DNA from: Warburgia ugandensis
Taxonomy: Eukaryota; Streptophyta; Magnoliopsida; Canellales; Canellaceae
Direction of reading: 5' to 3'
DNA: 64,000 nucleotides
Assembly: GCA_035236585.1 (NCBI GenBank)
Contig: CP141139.1
Location: 20,910,990 to 20,974,989 of the forward strand
The notes under the pieces are model-generated. The model saw only the letters and a list, made by a program, of their open reading frames with translations. It was not told the origin of the DNA and searched no databases. The first letter of the stretch is position 1; each line of letters opens with the position of its first letter. A program made the translations under genes and the position numbers. Below, one piece after another: positions 14,539 to 24,512 of the stretch.

Positions 14539-17500
14539 CTAGTTAAAACTCTTTATATACTCAGCCCATTCAATTCGTATTTCATTGAGATTTATTCTAA
14601 AGTAACTCTTCTTGTTTGCCCACTTAGAAAGCACAACAGCCTAAAACAGAACATATTTAATTAAGCTAAAACTTTTTAGCTAGATCCATAAAAATTGTAG
14701 AAAAATATAAAATTATGAAAAATAAAGTATTTTACCTTTCTTAAATGGGAGATAGGAGTATTATTGAATATGGAGGTTGTCATGTATCTTATGACATAAT
14801 ACCCACGCTCCCAATCAGACTGTTGTTTAGGATATTGTGCAAAAAGGACAACAAAAAAGAACTCATTAATATCATTTGTAATAATGTAGATTTAATTAGT
14901 GGTAACTTAGAGCAATTAACTATTTCATATACCTTGACATTCTTTCAAGTGAGTTTTTGTGGTTATAAAGTCTTGGTCACAGTAGCCCATTCAATATAAG
15001 ACCTACAAATTTAAATTTTAAATGCATTATAGATGAATAAAAAATTACTTATCTACACATAACATATGAAAAAAAATAAATTATAATATCTATGAGGGCA
15101 GGACAGATGTGTGTTCCACAAGAATTAAAAAAGAAAGCATGGCCATCGTGCACATCCAAAATAAGCAACATCCAATGAGACCTACATAGACAATTATATG
15201 GATTGTAATGGAAGTTAACAATCCATAAGTAAAGAATAATTTGGCAAGAAACAAGAAAATTAAAACTTACCCACTATGGTAGGGAATCATTAAGTCCTAT
15301 CCCTAAAAGCAACGAAAGAAGCCGGGTAAAATATCCTGAATATGCCTCTCGATTGGCCATTGCTCTGCCACTCCAAAAATGATGCCAAGGTCAAGGAATT
15401 GGTAAAGAGTACTCTCATCCTCAAAAAGGCTAGTCTCATCCTTCAAGAAGCTACATAAAAGAAATAATTATTACATATACAATTAAAATATAACATATAA
15501 TTAAGTATCAAATGATTTATAAGAGAGTATGTGCATATTCCCCATGTAGGAGACAATGTGAGGGTCCTAGAGTTGATCCCATAAGCAAATTCGTAATAGA
15601 TCCTCTGCCATAGGTGGCACTTCAACAATGTCCTCAACAAGCACTCCCTGCTTGATTCATACAAGATTGATTCCCATATCATCATTGATGAGACCATAGA
15701 TTAACCTTGGGGATCGAGGCATGTTACGTGGGACTTCCATACGCTCTTGGGATGGCTACTATAAAAGATGTAAAAAATTTCAGCTAAATAATATAAATCT
15801 ATGAAGAAGACCTAAATTATGATGAAAAAAAATCAAATATATATACAAGTACCTGTTCCATTGGTGTCACTAGAATGGCGACCGATCTTGGTGCCGCATT
15901 TTGTTGATGCTTAACTATATATAGTTATTAAACAATTGAGGTCTTTAGCTAAAGAATATTGATGAGGAAGGTAGTATGATAAGATACATACCATGGACTC
16001 TATGGGAATGATTAGTGCCTCTAGCCAAGTGATGTGATATGCAATTGCCTACCCAATAATTATAATATTTTCCATTTCTAATGGGAATGATAGGCAGGCA
16101 TTAGCATTCAAAGCCATGGTAATGGACACCTGCTTAGTATGTGGTGGCATACTAATTCCGTGCAAAATGTTTGATTTATGCTCATAGCATGAACCAACTA
16201 CCACTATAATTTATTGGGAGTCTAAGGCCAACAGGCATCGACCCACTTACAAATCAAATATGCAACACAGAGGTTGAGATATAGAATTATTATAGAAGGA
16301 CAATGAAAATCTTTAGTTTTGTCTATGTATGTACCTCTGGGGCAATAATTTCTTTTTCAAGCGGACCCAGATGTCCTTCATTATCTTCTTCAGTAGGGGA
16401 ATTGCAGCTCACATGTGATAGAGGTACAGGGGTGCTACAAGAATTATGAGCAGGAGATGGAGTAACAATCATCAAACCTCCCTCATGCATCTGACTAAAT
16501 ATGTCATATTTTATTTTCTCAATGAGCTCATTGTAGGCCTCCTCATCATCTTGAGCTTAAGGTATGTGTCCTCTACCAAAGAATTTAAAAGGACCAACAC
16601 AATCACCCATGCCCCTAACTCGACTAGGGTGGTCCTTGTTATTGCCCATATCCTTATACAGGATGTTGTCCTTGGCAACAGTGTTGCTTAAAGTTCCTGT
16701 AATAGCTCTTTCTTAAGTAAGAATGTCTTACAAAATTTAAATAGAAAGACATGATCATGCGATCTAATTAAATGTAAAAAATTGATAGACAAGTGGAACC
16801 ACTTATTATGCAGAAAGCAATTTGTGTAGTACTTTCATCTGAGATTTTGTTGTCAGTATGGATTACCAAATGCACCATCTTCCAGAGGATGGAGCGATCA
16901 ATGGGTTCCATAGTCCTAGCTTTTTTTTACTATCAAGCAAAGACACTATAGTTAAAGAACATGTATATAACTATAGTAGCATTAAATTAAATGGGATAAA
17001 TTTTCACAGATGCTTACTTCATGCTCTGCTAAGTGTAGCCCAACCTAGATAGGTGGTGTTGCATATTTGTTTCATGCACCTTTCTTCCCATTGCACTCTT
17101 TGCCTGCACATTTTTACATGTGTGATCAAGTGCAATAATTGAATGTTACATGTAATTAAAAGAATGAAGAATCATTTTTGCACATACCTCAAACTCAGTG
17201 GAGGTACGATTGTGTACAAATGCATTCTAAGCTTCCTGGTCAATGATGTTATAGTAAATGAAAGGCACTATGTACAACCTTAATAGATTGTTGACATTTG
17301 GATCTATGTAATTGCAAAAAAGGTAGTTCTTTCATTTTCTCCATTGCTCACCAGCCCCTTATAAAGCATACATCTTCTTGTCATCAGGCACATCAAAGGT
17401 AGACTGCAAATTGAAAACATCAAATTACTATATTTGAAAATAAGGAAAGTTATAATGTAAATAATGTCTGTGCTTAATGTTTACATACCTTCACCATTTC

Positions 17501-17798
17501 TCATATCGAATCTTTTGTCGAGGATGGCACATGTCTCCAATCCTCAAATGTGATAGGAACCATGCTTCTTACTATAGAGTAGAGGAAACTACTACAAGCA
17601 GGTGCACTCTCACCAATCTCTTGCCCTCTACTATTATATTGGATAATTTCTTTAATTCCCTTCAACTTTTTCTTGATAACCTTTTTTCATTGTTGTTTGC
17701 CCTCTGCCCTTTCTGTTTGGAGTAGTACTTATGTTGGCCTCTTGTTCATGCTCTTCAATTTGGTTGTAATCTTCAGTTTGATATTCTTCTCATTCCAT
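14539..17798 (-). pseudogene. CACTA TNPA-type (Transposase_24 / Ptta-En-Spm) protein joined to a ULP1-like peptidase, decayed
   Basis: Reading the minus strand, ATG at 17798 opens ME-EEYQTEDYNQ, followed by RKGRGQTTMKK, GQEIGESAPACSSFLYSIVR and MVPITFEDWRHVPSSTKDS, the N-terminal signature of plant Ptta/En-Spm proteins. Plausible introns follow: donor AAG|GTATGT near 17488, acceptor TTGCAG near 17405, donor GAG|GTATGTGC near 17188. Later exons give STFDVPDDKKMYAL, KSAMGRKVHETNMQHHL, MEPIDRSILWKMVHL, then DHPSRVRGMGDCVGPF near 16620 (family motif GRVRGVG). The C-terminal part resembles a ULP1 cysteine peptidase: HWMLLILDVHDGHAFFFNS near 15150, PKQQSDWERGYYVIRYM near 14800 and NEIRIEWAEYIKSFN before TAG. 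The usual catalytic Cys (DCGYYV) is Arg here (CGT for TGT). There are also several stops and a frameshift near the N-terminus. TNPA binds CACTA ends. The peptidase's role is unknown. Confidence 0.8.
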
Positions 17799-18612
17799 TG
17801 TTACTACAAAGAAATACTTAATGATATTAGAACAATGACATAAAAAAGGCTATGTAATTCATTTAAAGAAACCAAGTCCATTAGCCAATGTCCCTGATAA
17901 ACATAGTTTAAGTAAAAAATTAATTAAAGGAGACTCCTTCTCCATCCATTCACATACACATACAATTTCTAACATATGTGACAAACTAACCTTAAGAAAA
18001 ACAGATAAAGGATGCATGAAAAGTATTTGCCTACTTAGTATAGATATTTGTAAAGAGGCCACAAATCCCATGGACCTTTCACTAGTCTTTAACTCCACTA
18101 CTTTGAGTTCACATCTCTTAGTGGGTGTAGGTATTCACAAGTAGTGATAAGCTTAGCTTATGCTAGATCTTCATCTATGTACATGTGCACAATTCATGTA
18201 CCAAATTCCATCCAATAAAGTTTATGAGTCATGTACGTTCCGGTTACTTGCATGCTTGAAGTTCATTAAAATTTTGGTTTTATGATCATGTTTCATGTCT
18301 TGAATCATATGGACCATGTCATTTCATGCCTTGTTTGATTTAAGTTTCATGAGTATCTTACTTTTGGAATTTTACCTTTCATGAGTCATACATATTTTCG
18401 AGTAGACCCTACACTTTATTTACTTGATTTCTTAAGAACTACTTTAGCTTTTTAGATAGTTTAGTTACTATTTGGTTAGATCCCATGTCAGCGAACTTTT
18501 ATTCCACACATTTCAACCATTTTCTTACTCATGAACCATGCGCACAACTCCATGGGTCATGCACATCGTGATTGGGTGCTTTGTCTTTAAGTGGTTTATT
18601 GTTCCCTTGTTC
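17799..18612. other. CACTA intergenic DNA upstream of the TNPA-type gene
   Basis: About 0.8 kb of AT-rich sequence upstream of the minus-strand start codon, so it should include the leader and promoter. I see no clear TATA box that stands out from the AT background and no recognisable protein. Confidence 0.45.
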
Positions 18613-19614
18613 CATGATAGTTTAGCATTACTTGTTTAGTTATTTGTATCATAGTTTAGCTTTAGAATGTTTCTTTGATTAGTTTTAGAATGTTTTATTT
18701 TTAGAAAGTTGTAGGATTAGGATAGTTTCATTTTTAGCAAGTTTCCTCAATTAAAGCTTCCTAGAATCATTCATTTTAGTTTAGCATTATTTTTTTAATC
18801 TAATGCATGTTAGTTAGGAAAGTTTCTAATTCCATTGGAAATATTTATTTTTAGAAAGTTTCCTTTAGCTTGTGTGTCTAATTTTATGCATGTTTCTCAT
18901 TCCATGTTTATCAAAACAATCTTTCTTTAACTAAGCTAAGCAACTTAAATAAGATCAAATCAACTGGAAATTCCTTAAGATTCCTCATGGGTAGACCTCT
19001 CTCACATGCAATTATTACTTTGATTTGTGTGCGTATGAGTAATTTTAAAGCTACACCACCTAGCCTAAGAGATATTGGTTTTGATTTAACTAGGAAAGCA
19101 AATAACATGATAGTTTAGCATTACTTGTTTAGTTATTTGCATCATAGTTTAGATTTAGAACCTTTTTTTCTTAGTTTTAGAGTGTTTTATTTTTAGAAAG
19201 TTTTGTGATTAGGAAAGTGTTAGTTTAGGAAAGTTTCATTTGTAGCAAGTTTCATTAATTAAAGCTTCCTAGAATCATTCATTTTATTTTAGCATTATTC
19301 TTTTTATTTAATGCATGTTAGTTAGGAAAGTTTCTAATACTATTGGAAATATTTATTTTTAGAAAGTTTCCTTTAACTCATGTGTCTAATTTTATGCATT
19401 TTTCTCATTCCATGTTTATCAAAACAATCTTAATTTAACTAAGCTAAGCAACTTAAATAAGATCAAATCAACTAGAAATTCCTTGAGATTCCTCATGGGA
19501 TCCACCTCCCTCACATGCAATTATTACTTTGATTTGTGTGCTTGCGAGTAATTTTAAAGCTACACCACCTAGCCTGAGAGAGATTGGTTTTGATTTAACT
19601 AGGAAAGCAAATAA
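18613..19614 (+). repeat. Tandem direct repeat, two copies of about 0.5 kb
   Basis: 18613-19105 and 19106-19614 are in tandem with an offset of 493 bp and high identity. Both start CATGATAGTTTAGCATTACT and end AACTAGGAAAGCAAATAA. Shared internal landmarks are AAAGCTTCCTAGAATCATTC and TCAAAACAATCTT. There is no recognisable coding content. The segment also contains smaller internal echoes (TTTTTAGAAAGTTT). It lies between the two CACTA genes. Confidence 0.93.
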
Positions 19615-20215
19615 ATTGAAAATGGAAACATGCATTGGAGTTACTAGATGTTATTACTAGACATGTTATGAAATAAAAGAAAATTGGAAGCAATTAAGCA
19701 CCTGTATGATCATGCTTGTCAGCTTTGATTCCTTTAAATGAATACCTCAAACGCTAGGCTTTGCACATGAATAACTTAATTTTACAAAAAACCATGAAAA
19801 TTGGTCATTAAAATCAATCAATAAACAACAATAACCCACGCCCTCCCCGAAACCTAGTTCCCCACCCCCCCTCACCCGTCGAAACCTAGCTCCCCTCCTC
19901 TCCCCCATCCGAACCCAACTCTCATCCTCGCTAGACCCAACTCCCCTCCCCCTCCCCCTCCCCTAGCCCGAACCCAGCTCTCCTCCTCCAATGCCCCCCA
20001 ACCAGCACAATATGTACCTCCCCTCTTCTTCTCTCCTTCCTTGTTCCTCATCTACTCTTCTTTCTTCTCCCTTGATTTTTCTCTATATAAGTCGGGGATG
20101 GTGGGAAGTCTGTTTTGTGGTTTAAGAAGGGGTACATAAAGAAGTCGTTTATGTGTAAAATGACATTTTCCTGTAAAAGACTTTAAAAGTATATACTTTT
20201 AAAGTCATTTTCCTA
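19615..20215. other. CACTA spacer with C-rich tract and internal subterminal-type motifs
   Basis: A strongly C-rich, G-poor + strand tract runs from about 19835 to 20010 (CCTCCCCCTCCCCCTCCCCT, with repeated CGAACCCAACTC and GAAACCTAGCTCCC). Beyond it, 20130-20215 carries GACTTTAAAAGTATATACTT-type motifs like those at the element's ends. The C-rich tract could be a leader or promoter element for the downstream minus-strand gene, or a minisatellite. I cannot decide. Confidence 0.5.
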
Positions 20216-21170
20216 TAAACAACTTTAAAAGTATACACTTTTTTATATTTTTTTTATTCAAAATATATACACCTCTTATGTTAGTACTTCACAATATCTA
20301 ACAAGTAATGCACAATGAAATAAAATTTTTATGATAGTCAACATTGATTCATGGGTTCAGGCATCAAGGTTCAGTGTAACGGTTCCAGGTATGTGCGTAA
20401 GGGTCAGGGTTCAAGATTCAAGTGTTCAAGGAACAAGGTGGGGTTAGGTTAAGGGCTCATGGTTAAGGTTCAAGGTACATATGTAACTGTCTAGGGTTCA
20501 GGATTCTAGTGGTCAGGCAACAAGGTTCAGGGTTACAGTTAAGGGCTTAGGGTTAAGGTTTGTGGTTGATCTACACTTAATTAATTTTAAATGAATATAA
20601 GTATTTGATTAATTTTAGTTAGTACATCACAATATCTAACAATTAATACACAATGAAATGGATTTTTTATGATAATAGTCAATATTCATTCATGGGTTTA
20701 GGCATCAAGGTTCAAGTGTTCAAGGAACAATCTTCAGGGTTAGGTTAAGGGGTCAGGGTTAAAGTTTAGAATAAGGGTTTAGGGTAGGTATGTAAGTGTT
20801 CAGGGTTTAGGGTTCAAGTGTTCAAGGAACAGGTTTTGGGGTTAGAGTTAAGAGCTCAAGGTTAAGGTTCAGGGTTAGTTTTCTTGATACCAAGTTCACA
20901 TAATTCAAACATTTGTAAATTGTTATTTAAGAATCAAAGATGTTAAATAATTAATACGGTAAATTTAGGAGGTTGATCTCTTTTGTTGCTAAATTTGTTA
21001 TACATAAAGAAGTTGTTTATATGATAAATGGCTTTAAAAGTATACAACTTTTTCTAATTTTTTTAATCAAAATATATACACCTTTTATGTTAGTACTTCA
21101 CAATATCTAACAATTAATACACAATTATGATAGTCAACATTGATTCATGCATTCTTTGTATGCACATATA
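20216..21170 (+). repeat. Complex tandem repeat with telomere-like minisatellite
   Basis: Three imperfect copies of a block start with TTAGTACTTCACAATATCTA or a near match at 20281, 20619 and 21090. The first two are followed by ATTCATGGGTT..GGCATCAAGGTTCA. Between them are G-rich runs built of GGTTCAGGGTT, AGGGTTTAGGGT and GTTCAAGTGTTCAAGGAACA. The G-rich runs resemble degenerate plant telomere repeat (TTTAGGG) but never form a regular array. It lies between the CACTA genes. Confidence 0.8.
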
Positions 21171-21295
21171 TATAGCTCACTATCAATCCATATAGCTCAT
21201 GACAAAAGCAAAGTTAAAAATTATAAATATGAAATTATATATATATAACAACTGACTAATTACATTTTCCATATACCACAAAATATATATTGTTT

Positions 21296-22016
21296 TCAAA
21301 CCCAAGCACCTTCCTCACCATTGTCACGCAAATAATCCTCATTCTCACCAAGTCGTGCTTTAATTGATGGGATTGTTTTGGTAATCAAAGGGTAATTTAT
21401 TTCATTATCTCCCAAATCATCTTCATCATAAAATCCCTTAGATAGGATGATAACAAAATTGACCACCTCCTATCACATTCATCTTATACATAAAATACTT
21501 GTTTTGCTTGAGAAGCCAAAATAAATTGATCATTTTTATAGCTGATCCTGTTGAGAACAACCAATGTCAATCAAAGGCATCAGTTTTGATGCTATTGTGT
21601 TCCACCCAATCACACTTAAACACAACCATAGTTCTGAAAGTATAATCCAAGGCCCAAATCTCTCTTATAACCCCATAATAAATATCATTCAACATTATTA
21701 GCCTGTTATCCTTTGAACTGGAAAAGAATGTAGCATTGGCAACTAAGCTAACTCCTCTATTTTGTCGCACTCTTGAGTTATCACAATATTTTGTGTAAAA
21801 GTGATAACCATTGATGGCATATTCGACATACTTTATTACTTTTGGTTGTTGTCCCATTGCCATCCAACCCAAGGTTTCTGATATATCGTTGCCTATTACT
21901 TCTCGCTGATCTTAAATCTATGTATATTCATAGTAAATAGGCTTAAGTAAGATTAATGTATACATACATACATACATACATACATACATACATACATACA
22001 TACATACATACATACA

Positions 22017-22048
<32 letters not shown>

Positions 22049-24270
22049 ATGTAGTTTTTAATTAATATTAAGTGAGAATTCTTTCATTTTACCTTCTTAC
22101 GCAGCCAATTATTGAAAGTGCGACAATGATCAAATTGTGGCCACTTTGTTTTCTTTGTGTAACTTGGATTCTTTACCTTGAGTACATCCATGTGTTTACA
22201 ACGTACACATAGAAAAATTAATAGAGTAATCAAAGAAAATGTAATTAACCATCAACAATTAAATTTTACATACCCTTTTAAAATTTTCATGTACCTCTCA
22301 AATGGATACATCCATCGCAAGTAAACTAGCCCACAGAGTCTAACATTATCAATGAGGTACATTGTTATCATGATGTCAAAGAAGGATAGTGGAAAGATTG
22401 TCTCAAGCTCACATAAAGTTGTCACTAAATGACCTTGAATTTCTTATAATTTTGAAACATTCACCACCTTCTTGCACAAAGCATTAAAGAAATAGCATAA
22501 TTTTGTAATAGCTCCCCTAACTTTGTTCAATAACATCCAATGTATTACCACTGACAGTAGTGGTTGCATCAATGCATGGAAATCATGGGACTTCATCCCC
22601 AATAATTTTAGCTCTTCCATGGAAACAATGTTTTTAAAGTTTGAAGAGTAGTCGTTTGGGACTTTGAGCTCGAACAAGGTTTTATAGATTATTCTCCTCT
22701 CCTCTCTAGTATAATATGCCTTAGGCAGGTATGTTCCTTGACTGTCCCTATCCTCAAGTGCAACCTGCTCTTCAAACCCATGTTCATAAGATCCATTCGA
22801 GCTGCAAGTCCATCCTTTGTTTTTCCTGGGATATTAAGCAAGGTACCGGTCAAGCTTTCACACACATTCTTCTCAATGTGCATGACATCAAGCACATGGC
22901 ATATATGCAGTGATTTTTAGTATGGTAGATGAAAGAATATTGATTTCTTCTTCCAACAACTTTTATAATTACTTTTACCTACACATTTACTTGATTTCTT
23001 CTTTCCCCATAAGATATTAATGTTTTCAACCTGCTCAAATACCTGATGTCCTATCAACATCTTTGGAGGTGTGCTTATCTTTGCACTCCTGTTAAATTCT
23101 CCCTTCTTAAAATGGTCGCACGCAACCATCTTCTATACCCAAGGAATGCCATTTTGCCTACCATGTTTAAGTTGTATACCACATGTTTGATCACTACAGA
23201 TAGCACAAGCATTATATCCATTCATAGTGCATCCAGACAAATTATCGTAAACAGGAAGTAGCTTATTATCTACAACAGTATAGCCTTTAGGGTGAATGAC
23301 TCTTTCCTACGCTTCAATGCCTACATCCCACAATGTCTTAAGATCATCAATCAAGGAAGACAAGTACACGTCAATGTCATTCCCTGGCTACTTTATACAT
23401 GATATCAATATAGTTAGCATCATGAACTTCCTCTTCATGCATAGAGATGGTGGAAGGTTGTAGCAAACTAATATAATGGGCCAACAACTATACTTACTAC
23501 TCATATAACCATGAGGATTAATCCCATCTACAGATAATGGTAGTCGTAGGTTTTTAGGTTCTTCATCAAAATTAGGCTACATGAAGTATATGAGTTTTCA
23601 TGCTGGGCATTCTGCTAGATGGTGTGAAAAGCTATCAACTACTCTATCATTGGCATGCCACATTAATTTCTTCACTATTTCTACTATACAAAAAATTCTT
23701 TTGAACCTTGGAATAGGTGGGGAGTACCATAGAACCTTTGTAGGAACACTTGTAAATGTCTCAGTCTTTAACTTTCATCTTGGCTGTCCACAAGTTGGGC
23801 ATGCAGTTTTATTCTTGTGCTCCTTCCTATACAAGATGCAATCATTGGAACATACATGTATGATCTCATACTTCAACCCTAGTGCATCCATGATTTTCTT
23901 TGCCTCCCATGTGGACCTCACCAATTTATTATCCTTTGGTAGCATCTTACCCACTACTTTTAAGACTTCTGTAAAACTTTGATTTGAAAATCCAAATCTT
24001 GAATTCACATTGTAAAGTTCTACTATTGCGGACAACTTGGTATAATCTTTACACTCAGGGTACAACGGCTCATCGGCTTCCTCTAATGTAGTATGAAATT
24101 GTTCAGGGTCATCCTAGAAGTCATCATATGCATCTCGAAACATTAATATAGTTATAGTACTATCTCCAACACTTCTTATAGTATCTTGATCATATCTTCT
24201 AGGCCTTGTGGTGGGCCTATGTGGAAGTTCTTCTCCATGCCAAATCTATGAGTGGAAGCTTTCATTAATT
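21296..24270 (-). pseudogene. CACTA TNP2-type transposase, decayed
   Basis: Minus-strand TNP2 (Transposase_21) homology in family order: FNGINESFHS..WHGEEL (24270), DAYDDF and PLYPECKDYTKLSAIVELYN (24060), STWEAKKIMDALGLKYEIIH, CSNDCILYRKEH and CPTCGQPR (23780), NLRLPLSVDGINPHGYMSS (23540), HGRQNGIPWV (23140), LDVMHIEKNVCESLTGTLLN (22890), SMEELKLLGMKSHDFHALMQ (DUF4218-like, 22620). After an intron of about 180 bp holding an ATAC microsatellite comes the DUF4216-like part (ATFFSSSKDNRLIMLNDIYY, 21760), then QVFYVQDE and RLGENEDYLRDNGEEGAWV before TGA. TNP2 is the catalytic CACTA transposase. Several in-frame stops and small shifts break it, and the extreme N-terminus is not visible. It is more certain than the neighbouring TNPA-type gene. 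Confidence 0.9.
21959..22046 (+). repeat. (ATAC)n microsatellite in TNP2 intron
   Basis: About 21 nearly perfect CATA/ATAC units, located in what splicing landmarks mark as the TNP2 intron (donor AAG|GTAAAATG near 22093, acceptor ATTTAAG near 21912, minus strand). Confidence 0.95.
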
Positions 24271-24289
24271 CCATTGAAGCACAAGTGTT

Positions 24290-24484
24290 CTCTATACACC
24301 CCTACAGTTACTTTAAAATGACTTTAAAAGTGCTTTCCACAAAAAATTCCCTCATTGCTTTACTTTTTTAAAGTCACTTACAGTTAAATGACTTCTTAAG
24401 TCTATATATTTAAAGTTATTCATTTTAAACTAACTTGTAAAATGTTTATGAGCTTGGCAGTCAAATAAGCAACTTCTTTATGCT
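24290..24484. repeat. CACTA right subterminal repeat region
   Basis: Several ACTTTAAAATGACTTTAAAA, TTTTTAAAGTCACTTACAG and GCTGACTTTAAAAT motifs, matching the left subterminal array in sequence but in a shorter tract (about 200 bp versus 580 bp). Unequal subterminal lengths are usual for CACTA elements. Confidence 0.8.
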
Positions 24485-24512
24485 GACTTTAAAATCCTCG
24501 TGTGTAGTAGTG
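24485..24512 (-). repeat. CACTA right terminal inverted repeat
   Basis: On the minus strand it begins CACTACTACACACGAGG, the canonical CACTA terminus. The satellite resumes at the next base (ACATTTGCACCC). Confidence 0.93.

Larger units (their letters stand above)
13035..24512 (-). mobile_element. CACTA (En/Spm, CMC) DNA transposon, about 11.5 kb
   Basis: The left end begins CATTACTACATATGGGG. The right end read inward on the other strand begins CACTACTACACACGAGG. Both continue into TTTTAAAGTC, giving a 28-bp terminal inverted repeat with about five mismatches. CACTA ends with 3-bp target duplications define the superfamily. The flanking triplets are ATG and ACA, compatible with a decayed ACA duplication since the intact satellite reads TTTTTTACATTTG here. 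Subterminal regions hold many copies of an ACTTTAAAAGT-type motif. Inside are two minus-strand genes, TNP2 (21296-24270) and a TNPA/ULP1-like gene (14539-17798), the usual order for autonomous plant CACTAs. Both genes carry stops, so the element is no longer autonomous. Strand is given by its genes. Confidence 0.92.

Noticed and set aside
14745-14999. 84-codon open frame on the + strand
   Set aside because: It lies opposite the ULP1-like exons of the minus-strand CACTA gene. The minus strand carries the family motifs and this frame carries none.
20340-20900. True interstitial telomere array
   Set aside because: There is no run of perfect TTTAGGG units. Only scattered variants occur, so I describe it as telomere-like.
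22731-23982. Open frames on the + strand (22731-22920, 23046-23261, 23581-23982), the longest 133 codons
   Set aside because: They are antisense to TNP2, whose conserved motifs are clear on the minus strand.
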